Assembly (NCBI RefSeq): GCF_023897015.1
Contig: NZ_JAMHFY010000006.1
Coordinates: 184,469 to 248,468 of the forward strand
Direction: 5' to 3'
Length of the DNA stretch: 64,000 bases
Origin: Desulfosporosinus nitroreducens
GTDB lineage: Bacteria; Bacillota; Desulfitobacteriia; Desulfitobacteriales; Desulfitobacteriaceae
The notes under the pieces were generated by a model that was not told the DNA's origin, did not search any database, and saw nothing but the letters and a program-made list of their open reading frames with translations. Below are positions 29,751-40,540 of the stretch, piece by piece. Each line of letters starts with the position of its first letter. The stretch's first letter is position 1. A program made the position numbers and the translations under genes.

Positions 29751-29914
29751 GAGCTCTCCCACTTTACTTAAAAAAATCGGGTAAGTTCCTCGCAACTTCG
29801 ACGAAATCAATTCTCGGTCGATGGTATTTCGTACAGGGCCGTGGGCTTTTGTCGATAGAATGTTTTGAGCTTGCCCACTAAGGATAATATGGATGGTATA
29901 AGAAAGGTACTGTA

Positions 29915-31648
29915 ATGAGAAGGACAAAAATTATTTGTACGATTGGTCCGGCCTGCGAATCTAGAGAAAAAATCCAACGTTTATTTACGGCAGGCATGAA
30001 TGTTGCACGATTGAATTTTTCTCATGGAACACATGAAGAACATGGTTCGCGAATATCTGTTTTAAAAGAGGAAGCGTTAAAGGCGGGGAAACATTTAGGA
30101 ATCTTGCTTGATACTAAAGGGCCGGAAATCCGTACAGGTAGGGTTTCTGAGTCAGGAATTACGCTTAAAAAAGGTACAGAGTTTATTTTGGATACGAAAA
30201 CTGCTCTTGGCTCATCGGAAAGAGTAGGAATTACTTATAAAAGATTATGGCTAGATGTTGTTCCGGGGACCCATATTCTAATTGATGACGGACAGTTGGA
30301 TCTAGAAGTTCTGGCGGTACAACAAGAAGAGATTAAGACCATAGTGCGTAATGGGGGGATTCTAAAATCACAAAAGGGTGTCAATGTCCCGGGAGTATCG
30401 ATTAAATTGCCTGGTGTTACGGAAAAAGATATTGACGACATTCGTTTTGGTGTTACTCAGGGAATTGACTTCATAGCTGCTTCATTTACGAGAAAAGCAA
30501 GCGATATTTTGGCTGTACGCCAGATTGTAGAGGAAATGGGAGCAACTGTTCAAATTATTGCTAAGATAGAAAGCCAGGAAGGAATAGATAATCTGGATTT
30601 AATTCTGGATGTAGTTGATGGGGTGATGGTTGCTCGCGGAGACTTAGGAGTTGAGGTGCCGGTAGAGGAAGTCCCTGTTTATCAAAAAGAGATGATTCGT
30701 AAATGTAATCTACTCGGTAAGCCAGTTATTGTAGCAACTCAAATGCTTGATTCCATGATTCGTCAACCACGTCCAACAAGAGCGGAGGCCAGCGATGTGG
30801 CGAATGCTATCCTGGACGGGGCAGATGCCATTATGTTGTCAGGTGAAACCGCTGCCGGACAATTTCCGGTTGAGGCAGTAATTATGATGGACAAGATTGC
30901 CAAACGCACAGAAACGGCGCTTTTAGCCAATAAGACAACTCGCTATTCCCATCTTAATGTAGCTGAATCTATTAGTTGCGCCAGCTATAGTATTGCCAGA
31001 GATCTTAATGCAACCGCGATTCTAACCCCGACACAATCTGGATTAACTGCAAGGATGATTTCTAAATATCGTCCAAAGGCCCTTATAGTAGCGGCCACTC
31101 CCTTTCCTGAGGTCGCCCGAAAACTCACTTTGCAGTGGGGAGTAGAACCGTTAGTGGTTCAGGAAAGTTCTGGGACAGATCAATTATTGTCAGTGGCAGT
31201 AACTGCCGCGATTGAACAACAGTACATTAAAACTGGGGATATTGTCGTGATTACGGCAGGGGTTCCGGTAGGTAAGGTTGGCACAACTAATATGATTAAA
31301 GTCCAAGTGGTAGGTGGAATCTTGGCGAAAGGAACTGGCATAGGCAGAAAATCATATATGGGTACTGCTCGGATAGTCCATCAGCCTGAGCAGGATACCT
31401 TTGAAAAGGGCGACATTCTTGTTGCTGGCTCTACCGATGCTCGATTTATTCCGCTAATTGCTCAGGCAGGGGCCTTAGTAATCAAAGAGTCTGGTTTGAC
31501 CTCACATGCGGCTATTGCTGCTTTAGAATACGGTATTCCAGCCATTATAGGCATTCAAGATGCTCTGACTAAGATTTCTGAGAGACAAAGAATCACAGTA
31601 GATGCCCTTTCAGGGGTTATTTACGAGGGAACGGTTAGTATTTTATAA
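29915..31648 (+). CDS. pyk: Pyruvate kinase with extra C-terminal PEP-utiliser domain
   Basis: 577 residues, longer than the ~475 of E. coli-type enzymes. The catalytic domain shows RRTKIICTIGPACES, NFSHGTHEEH, LDTKGPEIRTG, AKIESQEGIDNLD with the catalytic Lys, and MVARGDLGVE, then CVATQMLDS-like VIVATQMLDSMI. The last ~90 residues form the extra domain known from Bacillus and Geobacillus, related to the phosphohistidine domain of PEP synthase: FEKGDILVAGSTDARFIP, ESGLTSHAAIAALEYGIPAI. It makes ATP and pyruvate from phosphoenolpyruvate. The ribosome site (AAAGGT) is weaker than its neighbours', and 164 nt separate it from glpP. Confidence 0.96.
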   Translation: MRRTKIICTIGPACESREKIQRLFTAGMNVARLNFSHGTHEEHGSRISVLKEEALKAGKHLGILLDTKGPEIRTGRVSESGITLKKGTEFILDTKTALGSSERVGITYKRLWLDVVPGTHILIDDGQLDLEVLAVQQEEIKTIVRNGGILKSQKGVNVPGVSIKLPGVTEKDIDDIRFGVTQGIDFIAASFTRKASDILAVRQIVEEMGATVQIIAKIESQEGIDNLDLILDVVDGVMVARGDLGVEVPVEEVPVYQKEMIRKCNLLGKPVIVATQMLDSMIRQPRPTRAEASDVANAILDGADAIMLSGETAAGQFPVEAVIMMDKIAKRTETALLANKTTRYSHLNVAESISCASYSIARDLNATAILTPTQSGLTARMISKYRPKALIVAATPFPEVARKLTLQWGVEPLVVQESSGTDQLLSVAVTAAIEQQYIKTGDIVVITAGVPVGKVGTTNMIKVQVVGGILAKGTGIGRKSYMGTARIVHQPEQDTFEKGDILVAGSTDARFIPLIAQAGALVIKESGLTSHAAIAALEYGIPAIIGIQDALTKISERQRITVDALSGVIYEGTVSIL

Positions 31649-31965
31649 TATTGTGAAATGATCCACACGCTAAGGCGGCTAAAAGCAGTGCAGAGCAGGA
31701 AGAACTGTATGATTAGTCCTTGCTGGGCAGGAAACGGCAACTTGGTGTAGAATTAGTATAAGTTGGGTTAATTGGAATTATTAATTCCCCGGGGGAGTAA
31801 GAAGGGTCTTTCTACGGTATACTAAGGTATATTTTTGTACTGTCAGAAAGTATGAATCTTGGGGTAAAGTAGCAATCCTTGGTCATCGCCTGACGGCTTA
31901 GCGTTAGTCAAGTTTTCTTTATCTTTATTCTGAACCCTTGGATCAAGGTGAAAGGGGATTTTTGT
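31649..31965 (+). other. Intergenic region between pyk and pgk
   Basis: 317 bp with no credible gene. It contains a GC-richer segment (31660-31740) able to form hairpins, a GGAATTATTAATTCC palindrome at about 31772-31786, and a copy of the 31-bp interspersed repeat at 31888-31918 (separate entry). A regulated leader or promoter for pgk is likely here but no clean -35/-10 pair was found. Confidence 0.4.
31888..31918 (+). repeat. Interspersed 31-bp repeat, copy B (pgk leader)
   Basis: 27 of 31 positions agree with 14904-14934. Core CTTAGCGTTAGTCAAG with TTTTCT following. A looser relative (GCTAGCTAAGTTTTTCTT) occurs near 35819-35838 in the eno leader. Confidence 0.6.
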
Positions 31966-33153
31966 ATGAACAAAAAGAGTGTAAAAGATGTAGAGGTACG
32001 TGGAAAACGAGTACTTGTTCGAGTAGACTTTAATGTCCCTTTAAATGAGCAAGGACAAATTACTAATGATAAACGAATACAAGCCTCACTCCCTACTATT
32101 TTGTATCTGGTAAGAGAAGGAGCACGTGTCATTCTTGCCTCTCACTTGGGGCGCCCTAAAGGACAAGTTAATCCAAAGTATTCTTTAGCGCCTGTTGCTG
32201 AGCATTTAAGCGAACAGCTGGCTCAAGCAGTGCCCTTTGCTAAAGACTGTATTGGGGATGTAGCGATGGAAGCTGTCAGTACGTTGCAAGACGGGGAAGT
32301 CCTCTTACTAGAAAATGTCCGTTTCCATGCAGAAGAAGAGAAAAATGATCCTGCATTTGCGAAAGAATTAGCTGGGTTGGCAGAGTTGTTTGTCAATGAT
32401 GCCTTTGGAACCGCTCATCGTGCCCATGCTTCAACCGAAGGGGTTACGCACTATATACCAGCCGTTTGCGGTTTACTGATGCAAAAAGAAGTTGACTTCA
32501 TGGGCAATGCTCTGGAACGGCCGGAACGTCCCTTTGTAGCCATTATCGGCGGTGCCAAAGTAAGCGACAAGATCGGCGTCATTGAAAATCTTCTGGAAAA
32601 GGTTGACGCACTGATCATCGGTGGGGGGATGGCAAATACCTTCCTTAAGGCTCAAGGATTTAACGTGGGAAAATCCCTTCTTGAAGAGGAAAAAGTGGAG
32701 TTGGCAAAGCAACTCATTGAGAAGGCCAAGGCTAAAGGGATTGAATTGGAACTACCGATTGATGTGGTCGCAGCTCTTGCTTTTCAAGCGGATGCCCCTC
32801 ATCGTACGGTGAAAGTGTCTGAAATTGGGGAAGATGAAATGGCCCTAGATATAGGTTCGGCCAGTGCTGAGAAATTTGAGGCCCGCATTTCGACGGCTAA
32901 AACGGTGATTTGGAACGGCCCGATGGGTGTTTTTGAAATGGAGGCCTTCGCTAAAGGAACTGAGCGAGTCGCTCAAGCGGTTGCAACTTGCGGCGGGATC
33001 ACGATTGTTGGCGGAGGAGATTCGGTGGCAGCTGTAGAGAAAATGAAAGTAGCGGATCGCATGACCCATATTTCTACAGGGGGCGGAGCTTCACTTGAGT
33101 TTCTAGAAGGGAAAGTGTTGCCGGGTGTCGCAGCTCTGCAGGACAAAGAATAA
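31966..33153 (+). CDS. pgk: Phosphoglycerate kinase
   Basis: 395 residues from the ATG at 31966, which has AAAGGGGAT 7 nt upstream; an ATG 18 nt earlier is in frame but overlaps that ribosome site. Conserved PGK blocks: [14 protein letters not shown] at about 16-29, [41 protein letters not shown], and in the nucleotide domain the [17 protein letters not shown] block, [22 protein letters not shown] and [11 protein letters not shown]. It makes ATP and 3-phosphoglycerate from the GapDH product. The gene is followed by tpiA at 141 nt. Confidence 0.97.
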   Translation: MNKKSVKDVEVRGKRVLVRVDFNVPLNEQGQITNDKRIQASLPTILYLVREGARVILASHLGRPKGQVNPKYSLAPVAEHLSEQLAQAVPFAKDCIGDVAMEAVSTLQDGEVLLLENVRFHAEEEKNDPAFAKELAGLAELFVNDAFGTAHRAHASTEGVTHYIPAVCGLLMQKEVDFMGNALERPERPFVAIIGGAKVSDKIGVIENLLEKVDALIIGGGMANTFLKAQGFNVGKSLLEEEKVELAKQLIEKAKAKGIELELPIDVVAALAFQADAPHRTVKVSEIGEDEMALDIGSASAEKFEARISTAKTVIWNGPMGVFEMEAFAKGTERVAQAVATCGGITIVGGGDSVAAVEKMKVADRMTHISTGGGASLEFLEGKVLPGVAALQDKE

Positions 33154-33294
33154 TCTGAAGTTTAATTATATGAATGGAGATCTTTTGTTGCACCTCGTGC
33201 ATAGAGTGGGAAGAACCGTTATCGAACTGAGCATATTTACATAATTAAAATGCAAAAGATACAAATTACTATTAAGATGGAGGTATCAAACAAA

Positions 33295-34080
33295 GTGGCT
33301 AATCGACGTCCGGTTATTGCCGGCAACTGGAAGATGTTCAAAACTATAAGTGAAGCAGGGGACTATGCAGTAAAGTTCTTGGATGAGGTTAAGGATGTTA
33401 CTGATCTGGATATAGTCCTTTGTGCTCCGTTTACAGCCCTTCATGCCCTTAAAAATGAACTGGAAGAAAGTATTGTCCACATAGGTGCTCAAAACATGGC
33501 CTGGGCAGACCAGGGTGCTTATACTGGAGAAATCTCAGCTCAGATGTTGCTTGATGTAGCATGTACATATGTCATACTCGGCCACTCGGAACGGCGGGAA
33601 ATGTTCGGAGAAACGGATCAGGAAATTGCTAAGAAAGTGCAGCAAGCTTTAGCGGTAGGATTAACTCCCATTCTTTGTTGTGGAGAGAATTTGAACCTTC
33701 GTGAAGAAGGGCAGGCAGTCGAGCGGGTACAAGGTCAAGTGTCTCGCGCTCTTTCCGGCTTATCAATTGAAGATTTGAGTCGTATAATAGTTGCATATGA
33801 GCCTATCTGGGCGATTGGCACTGGGAAGACAGCGTCGAGTCAAGACGCCCAAGAAATGTGTGCCGCGATTCGTGCCACTCTGACTGAACTTATGGGACGA
33901 ACCGCGGAGAAAGTGCCTATTCTCTATGGCGGAAGTGTCAAGGCTGAAAATATAGGGGAACTGATGAAAGAGCCTGATGTCGACGGGGCTCTAGTCGGTG
34001 GGGCAAGTCTTGATCCGCTTAGTTTTGCCAAGCTTATCAAAAACGCAGGTCCTCTCGTGGCCCGCATGGAAGGAATATAG
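33295..34080 (+). CDS. tpiA: Triose-phosphate isomerase
   Basis: 261 residues from the GTG at 33295, supported by GGAGGT 10 nt upstream and by the family N terminus RRPVIAGNWKMFK that begins a few residues in; ATG starts further upstream lack a ribosome site. Catalytic Lys is in GNWKM, the His in ILGHSERREMFGET near residue 96, and the Glu in VAYEPIWAIGTGKTAS near 168 with flexible loop 6. The phosphate-binding end is ILYGGSVKAEN and GALVGGASLD. It interconverts dihydroxyacetone phosphate and glyceraldehyde-3-phosphate, which is the entry point for carbon from the glycerol genes. gpmI starts 2 nt after its stop. Confidence 0.96.
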   Translation: MANRRPVIAGNWKMFKTISEAGDYAVKFLDEVKDVTDLDIVLCAPFTALHALKNELEESIVHIGAQNMAWADQGAYTGEISAQMLLDVACTYVILGHSERREMFGETDQEIAKKVQQALAVGLTPILCCGENLNLREEGQAVERVQGQVSRALSGLSIEDLSRIIVAYEPIWAIGTGKTASSQDAQEMCAAIRATLTELMGRTAEKVPILYGGSVKAENIGELMKEPDVDGALVGGASLDPLSFAKLIKNAGPLVARMEGI

Positions 34081-34082
34081 TA

Positions 34083-35627
34083 ATGGAAGTTGCCAAACCA
34101 CTTTTTCTCATGATTCTAGATGGCTGGGGTTGCCGAGACGCTGTTGAAGGCAATGCTATTGCCCAGGCGAATATTCCTAATTTCAAACATCTGGAAAGTA
34201 ACTATCCTTATACTACCCTTCAGGCATCTGAAGAGGCCGTAGGACTGCCGGGCGGACAGATGGGGAATTCTGAAGTTGGTCACTTGAACATGGGGGCAGG
34301 ACGGGTCGTCTATCAGGAGTTAACTCGTATTTTCAAAGGGATTCAGGATGGAACATTATTTGAGAATTCCGTCCTGCTCGAGGCCATGGATCAGGCCCGA
34401 GTACATAACAAGGGACTTCATCTAATGGGCCTGCTCTCCGATGGCGGGGTTCATTCTCATATTGATCACTTATTCGCACTGCTGGAGATGGCTAAGAAAA
34501 AGGACTTAAAAAAGGTGTATATCCACGTTATTCTCGATGGCCGGGACGTCTTACCTCAGAGTGCCAAAGACTATATTGTCCAACTCGAGGAGAAGATTAA
34601 AGAACTGGAAGTGGGAAAGATAGCATCAGTAAGCGGTCGTTACTACGTAATGGACCGGGATGAGCGTTGGGAACGCCTAGAAAAAGGATATCGGGCGATA
34701 GTTTACGGGGAAGGGAAGCACGCCGCAGGGGCCCTGTCAGCAGTGGAATTTTCCTATGATACCCGTGTCACCGATGAATTTGTGTTGCCTACGGTAATCG
34801 ACGATCAGGAAGGGAACCCGGTGGGCCGAGTTCAAGAGGGTGACAGTGTCCTTTTCTATAACTTCCGTTCGGACCGAGCTCGTGAAATCACACGTGCTTT
34901 TGTAGATGAAGAGTTTTCAGGATTTGAACGACCCAATCGCCCCCATGTCCACTTTGTATGTATGACTCAGTATGATGAGACGATTCCTGCGCCTGTAGCA
35001 TTTCCTCAACAGAACTTGGACAACACTTTAGGAGAAGTGCTTTCAGATCAAGGGCTAAAGCAGTTAAGAATTGCAGAGACAGAAAAATATGCCCATGTAA
35101 CCTTCTTCTTCAATGGCGGGCTCGAAGAACCTTATCCAAGCGAAGACAGAATCCTTATTCCTTCGCCAAAAGTCGCTACTTATAACCTGCAGCCTGAGAT
35201 GAGCGCCACGGAAATAACTCAAGCTGTCCTTAAACAGCTGCGGGAATCGACGTATGATGTGGTCATTCTGAATTTTGCTAACCCCGATATGGTGGGACAT
35301 ACGGGGATGTTTGAGGCAACAGTCAAAGCAGTAGAGGTGGTCGACCAATGTTTGGGCCAAATTTATGAGGAACTTATAAAAATGAATGCTACCCTCCTCG
35401 TGACTGCGGATCATGGGAACGCTGAAGAAAAAGTGGATCCTAAGACATTGTTCCCCATAACTGCCCACTCCACTAACTGTGTACCGTTTATTCTTGTTGA
35501 TGAAAGGGTTAAAGGACAAGCACTGCGCAAGGGTGGAGCATTGTGCGATGTGGCTCCCACTATCTTAAAACTACTTCAGATTCCCATTCCTAAGGAAATG
35601 ACAGGAAAGCCATTGCTCGAATCTTAA
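34083..35627 (+). CDS. gpmI: 2,3-bisphosphoglycerate-independent phosphoglycerate mutase
   Basis: 514 residues, normal for the manganese-dependent iPGM. The alkaline-phosphatase-like domain begins LMILDGWGCRD; the phosphorylated Ser lies in GNSEVGHLNMGAGRVVYQ near residue 62. Other metal and substrate segments: HLMGLLSDGGVHSHIDHL, ILDGRDVLPQSA, SGRYYVMDRDERWER, FYNFRSDRAREITRAF, and near the C terminus NFANPDMVGHTG and VTADHGNAEEK. Isomerises 3- to 2-phosphoglycerate. It starts 2 nt after tpiA, inside AAGGAAT ribosome context, so the two are clearly co-translated in one operon. Confidence 0.97.
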   Translation: MEVAKPLFLMILDGWGCRDAVEGNAIAQANIPNFKHLESNYPYTTLQASEEAVGLPGGQMGNSEVGHLNMGAGRVVYQELTRIFKGIQDGTLFENSVLLEAMDQARVHNKGLHLMGLLSDGGVHSHIDHLFALLEMAKKKDLKKVYIHVILDGRDVLPQSAKDYIVQLEEKIKELEVGKIASVSGRYYVMDRDERWERLEKGYRAIVYGEGKHAAGALSAVEFSYDTRVTDEFVLPTVIDDQEGNPVGRVQEGDSVLFYNFRSDRAREITRAFVDEEFSGFERPNRPHVHFVCMTQYDETIPAPVAFPQQNLDNTLGEVLSDQGLKQLRIAETEKYAHVTFFFNGGLEEPYPSEDRILIPSPKVATYNLQPEMSATEITQAVLKQLRESTYDVVILNFANPDMVGHTGMFEATVKAVEVVDQCLGQIYEELIKMNATLLVTADHGNAEEKVDPKTLFPITAHSTNCVPFILVDERVKGQALRKGGALCDVAPTILKLLQIPIPKEMTGKPLLES

Positions 35628-37178
<1,551 letters not shown>

Positions 37179-37242
37179 TAGCTAGGCAAGTTAGCAGAAA
37201 GCAAATACATACCCCAATTCAACCCCCCTATGCATGGATTGA

Positions 37243-37271
37243 TTGAGTTTTGCAGGCGCTTGTGCTAAAAT
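37243..37271 (+). promoter_or_regulatory. Sigma-A-type promoter for secG
   Basis: TTGAGT (37243-37248), 17 nt, TAAAAT (37266-37271). Start expected near 37278, about 60 nt before the secG start. Confidence 0.7.
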
Positions 37272-37340
37272 GAGCCTATTGATAATTTACAAAGTTGTAG
37301 TGATATATAACAAAGGGTTATCTTAGGGGGGTGAATTATT

Positions 37341-37565
37341 TTGCAAATTGCTTTGATAATTCTTTTAATCCTCAGTTCGATAGGACTGATTGCAGCAGTA
37401 CTGCTTCAGTCTGGAAGAAGTGCAGGATTATCAGGAACTATTACTGGCGCCGGCGAAGCTATCTTTGGTAAGAAGAAAGGTATGGATGAATTATTCGCCA
37501 AACTCACGGGAGTTTTAGCGGGTGTCTTCTTACTAAGTTCTTTAGGCCTAGCTATTATTGCTTAA
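37341..37565 (+). CDS. secG: Preprotein translocase subunit SecG
   Basis: 74 residues; TTG start preceded by AGGGGGGTG. Two hydrophobic segments frame a short polar loop: residues 2-22 (ALIILLILSSIGLIAAVLLQ) and about 55-73 (LAGVFLLSSLGLAIIA). The loop carries the family hallmark QSGRSAGLSGTITG followed by GAGEAIFGKKKG. SecG stimulates the SecYEG channel. Its position after eno is conserved in many Clostridia and Bacilli. It has its own promoter and terminator. Confidence 0.93.
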   Translation: MQIALIILLILSSIGLIAAVLLQSGRSAGLSGTITGAGEAIFGKKKGMDELFAKLTGVLAGVFLLSSLGLAIIA

Positions 37566-37610
37566 GTCTAAGAGGTTAGATTGCTTCTTTATACTGTACC
37601 AAAATCAATG

Positions 37611-37638
37611 AGGGGCACTTCGTATGAGGTGCCCTTCT
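37611..37638 (+). terminator. Terminator-like hairpin after secG
   Basis: AGGGGCAC pairs with GTGCCCTT around a 10-nt loop; followed by CTGTGCTATTCTTT, so the T-run is imperfect. Confidence 0.65.
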
Positions 37639-37964
37639 GTGCTATTCTTTATCCACTTGCGGATAATATTTTTTCTATAAAAATATGTGTTTCGAACTTC
37701 TTAAATAAGGATAGTTTTAAGTAAGGATGATCTCCAATGGAGGTTATCGCCAAGGCCTATCCATAGAAAACTTAGCGGTGAAGGATATAGCTTCTCTAAC
37801 ACATAGATCCTTCTAGCAAATTCATTTATTTGATTCTGCGTTATTGACGCATCGATGTTCAGCTTTAACCGAGAGTTTAAATGAGTTTGCTCGAGTTTTT
37901 ACACAAAATAATAGTAGTCCGGTCGGATATTCGGGTATCGCACATCGACTAAGGAGGTGCTTTG
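37639..37964 (+). other. Intergenic region before the esterase gene
   Basis: About 325 bp with no credible gene. A tRNA, often found after secG, was looked for and not seen. The end contains the AAGGAGGTG ribosome site of the next gene. Confidence 0.4.
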
Positions 37965-38768
37965 GTGGAACCACAAAGACGCTTAGTAGAGCCCTTTTAT
38001 TTCCTAGGAAACCGTGTAGGCTGCTTGCTCATTCATGGCTTTTCGGGATCTCCTTCAGAAATGCGTTTAATGGGTGAACGTTTAACTAAGTTTGGATGGT
38101 CAGTCCTTGGAGTGAAACTTTCAGGGCATGGAACAAGCCCTGAGGAGATGGCAAAAACGAACTGGGAGGACTGGGCTAAAGACGCAGAAGTTGGGGTTAG
38201 AAAGCTGAGGGAGTCTTGTGATATTGTCATCGGAGTAGGACTGTCGATGGGAGGATTGTTAGCACTTCATTTAGGGACTCTAGGCATAATCGATGGTCTG
38301 ATTACTATGAATGCTCCAATGATACTTGCTGACCGGAGAACTCGTTTCGTCCGGTTCGTTAGACCATTTATGACGTATGTTGAAAAACCAAAATCAAAAC
38401 CAGTTGCAACCGTAGCTAAATCAAAAACAGCCTCATCAGTAACGGAACCAAAAGCGGAGCGTTTTGTCTATGAACGGATTCCGGTGGATGCCCTGATTTC
38501 TTTGAATAGAGGGATTCGCCAGGTGCGCAGTAAACTTCATACAATTAAGTGCCCGGCTTTATTAATGCAAAGTACAAGAGATTTAACAGTTAACCCTATC
38601 AGTGTTGAAATCATTAGGAAGAAAATTCAGCAGGTTAACCCAGGCGTGATTTATTGGGAAAAATCCGGACATATTTTAACACTTGGGCAGGAACGAGATG
38701 AGGTTGTACTAAAGGTTCATGAATTTATTCAGAGGTTTGTCGAGAAGAAGGAATCACAACAGTCATGA
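37965..38768 (+). CDS. Alpha/beta-hydrolase, carboxylesterase-like
   Basis: 267 residues from the GTG at 37965, 5 nt after AAGGAGGTG; an adjacent TTG is too close. The fold is seen from GCLLIHGFSGSPSEMR (oxyanion region) near residue 22, the nucleophile elbow GVGLSMGGLLALHLG with Ser near 97, an Asp in MQSTRDLTVNP and a His in SGHILTL near 239. It resembles the Geobacillus Est30-type carboxylesterases common beside secG and rnr in Firmicutes. An unusual Lys/Ala/Ser/Thr-rich insert (about 140-170, KPKSKPVATVAKSKTASS) lies in the cap region. Natural substrate unknown. Confidence 0.85.
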   Translation: MEPQRRLVEPFYFLGNRVGCLLIHGFSGSPSEMRLMGERLTKFGWSVLGVKLSGHGTSPEEMAKTNWEDWAKDAEVGVRKLRESCDIVIGVGLSMGGLLALHLGTLGIIDGLITMNAPMILADRRTRFVRFVRPFMTYVEKPKSKPVATVAKSKTASSVTEPKAERFVYERIPVDALISLNRGIRQVRSKLHTIKCPALLMQSTRDLTVNPISVEIIRKKIQQVNPGVIYWEKSGHILTLGQERDEVVLKVHEFIQRFVEKKESQQS

Positions 38769-38904
38769 GCGGATATTTTTGAAAGACATAAACTGATGTA
38801 ATTGTGTAACCCAATAATAGCTACCGTTAAAGGGTACATAATTGGGAAATAGGTCCTTATAGTAAGGAAATAATTTTGATTTGGAAAGTGAGCTGGAGAT
38901 GGAT

Positions 38905-39459
38905 ATGATGACGCGTGAAGAAGCTTATATGGAATTAACGAAGTATGTTGACAATAAAAACTTACTAAAACATATGATCTCAACAGAAGCAGTCCTTATC
39001 CGTTTGGCTAAGCTTTTTGATCAAGACCCCGATTTGTGGGGCATGGCGGGCCTTCTCCATGATATCGATTATGAGGACACAAAGGAACTGCCGGAAGAAC
39101 ACTCCCTTAAAGGAGCAGAAATATTAGAGAATATGGGTTTTTCGGAAGAGCTGGTGTATGCAGTGAAAGTTCACAATGAGAGGCACGGACTCCTGCGTAA
39201 CTCCTTATTAGATAAGGCCCTCTACGCAACTGACCCTATGACAGGTCTCATTGTCGCTGGAGCACTAATTCGACCAGATAAGAAGCTTTCGGGGGTGGAT
39301 GTTCCCTTTCTTCGTAAGAAATTCGATCAAAAAGCATTTGCGAAGGGAGCAAATCGGGAACAGATTCTCACCTGTAGTGAGCTAGGGCTTTCATTGGAAG
39401 AGTTCTTGGGATTTGGCTTAGAAGCAATGCAGGGGATATCAGAGGCCTTGGAACTATAA
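38905..39459 (+). CDS. HD-domain phosphohydrolase (HDIG-type)
   Basis: 184 residues from the ATG at 38905; CTGGAG sits about 6 nt before it, and in-frame TTG/ATG codons upstream are less well placed. The metal-binding HD motif is in GLLHDIDYEDTKELPEEHSL near residue 52, preceded by a HMISTEAVLIRLA helix with the first His and followed by VHNERHG. Small HDIG proteins of this kind hydrolyse phosphate monoesters or cyclic nucleotides; the exact substrate is not predictable. It precedes smpB by 93 nt, which has its own promoter. Confidence 0.85.
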   Translation: MMTREEAYMELTKYVDNKNLLKHMISTEAVLIRLAKLFDQDPDLWGMAGLLHDIDYEDTKELPEEHSLKGAEILENMGFSEELVYAVKVHNERHGLLRNSLLDKALYATDPMTGLIVAGALIRPDKKLSGVDVPFLRKKFDQKAFAKGANREQILTCSELGLSLEEFLGFGLEAMQGISEALEL

Positions 39460-39495
39460 TTCATGAGGACCCCAAGTATTCTAGAATAACATTAT

Positions 39496-39525
39496 TTGGT
39501 TAAAATAGGTAATTTGTGATATACT
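39496..39525 (+). promoter_or_regulatory. Promoter for smpB
   Basis: TTGGTT (39496-39501), 18 nt, TATACT (39520-39525); start expected about 20 nt before the smpB start codon. Confidence 0.6.
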
Positions 39526-39552
39526 GAAATACTAGATGAGAGGAGGAGTAGT

Positions 39553-40023
39553 ATGCCTTCCGAAGGAATTAAAGTTGTTGCCGACAATAGAAAGGCTTTC
39601 CACGATTATCATATCGAAGACCGAGTGGAGGCCGGGATCATTCTTACTGGAACAGAAATTAAATCTATTCGTAGCGGACGGGTAAATTTAAAAGATAGTT
39701 ATGCACGTTTGGACAATGGCGAAGTTTGGGTTCACCAGATGCATATTAGCCCTTATGAACAGGGAAACAGATATAATCATGATCCACTTAGACCGCGAAA
39801 ACTTTTACTTCATCGTGCCGAAATTAATAAACTGATTGGCAAAATTCAGCAACAAGGGCTAACCCTGATCCCCATTAAAATATATTTAAAGAAGGGTATG
39901 GCAAAAGTAGAATTAGCGGTTGGTCAAGGAAAGAAAAATTACGATAAACGGCAGGCTCTTGCTGAACGAGAAGGTAAACGTGACATTGAGCGGGCACTAA
40001 GGGATCGTAATAAAGCTTACTAG
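39553..40023 (+). CDS. smpB: SsrA-binding protein SmpB
   Basis: 156 residues, ATG with GAGAGGAGGAG upstream. Conserved OB-fold elements: [68 protein letters not shown] and [31 protein letters not shown], ending in the basic tail [11 protein letters not shown]. SmpB binds the tRNA-like end of tmRNA and brings it to ribosomes stalled without a stop codon. The tmRNA gene itself follows after 166 nt, the common Firmicutes arrangement. Confidence 0.97.
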   Translation: MPSEGIKVVADNRKAFHDYHIEDRVEAGIILTGTEIKSIRSGRVNLKDSYARLDNGEVWVHQMHISPYEQGNRYNHDPLRPRKLLLHRAEINKLIGKIQQQGLTLIPIKIYLKKGMAKVELAVGQGKKNYDKRQALAEREGKRDIERALRDRNKAY

Positions 40024-40141
40024 AAATGAAATTTAGTTCAAACAAAAAAAGATAATGCGGGAAAGATTGAACTAAAAGAATGTAGGCATTCTTAAATGAG
40101 CATCTTTCCATAATAATGTAAAGATTCCATGGATATTCGCT

Positions 40142-40170
40142 TTGCTTTATGCTTAAATGTGTTATACTAT
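40142..40170 (+). promoter_or_regulatory. Promoter for ssrA
   Basis: TTGCTT (40142-40147), 17 nt, TACTAT (40165-40170); start expected near 40177, 13 nt before the mature tmRNA end, consistent with 5' processing by RNase P. Confidence 0.6.
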
Positions 40171-40189
40171 GCATATGGAACTTTTACAT

Positions 40190-40540
40190 GGGGGCGTTTT
40201 AGACTCGCTCGGGGAAGCGGTGGCATAGGTTGCGCGTCGAGATTCCACCTGGTCTCGTTAAACGGTGGACCTAATAGTTAACGAAAATAATTACGCTCTA
40301 GCTGCTTAAGTGCCGCTAGCATCCTGCCTTCAGAACCTACGATGAAGAACCAGGGTGTCAATTAAGTAGGACGCTCTAATGTCAATGCTCGGAGACATTA
40401 GCTAAGATTATCGAGCTAGCCTGAACTGAATCCTTGCCTTTAGGAGTCAAGACTGGCGAAATTTAAATTAAAGGACACACGCGTAGACGCTTATGTGGCA
40501 GCTCTTCGATACAGGGGTGCAAGTCCCCTCGCCTCCACCA
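40190..40540 (+). ncRNA. ssrA: Transfer-messenger RNA (tmRNA)
   Basis: 351 nt. The 5' end GGGGGCG pairs with CGCCTCC before the 3' ACCA to give the alanine-type acceptor stem, and the T-arm is visible as GGGGTGCAAGTCCCC. The tag reading frame starts after TAGTT and reads AAC GAA AAT AAT TAC GCT CTA GCT GCT TAA, so stalled proteins would receive Ala (from the charged tmRNA) then NENNYALAA, recognised by ClpXP. Pseudoknot segments follow. The last 73 nt also form the 3' end of an antisense serine recombinase gene, so this end is an integration junction; the RNA looks intact. Confidence 0.95.

Noticed and set aside
35064..35519. A 151-codon frame antisense to gpmI
   Set aside because: Shadow of a conserved gene, no ribosome site, composition of a mirror frame.
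37566..37964. A tRNA gene after secG, as in many Firmicutes
   Set aside because: No acceptor/T-arm combination and no CCA end could be located.
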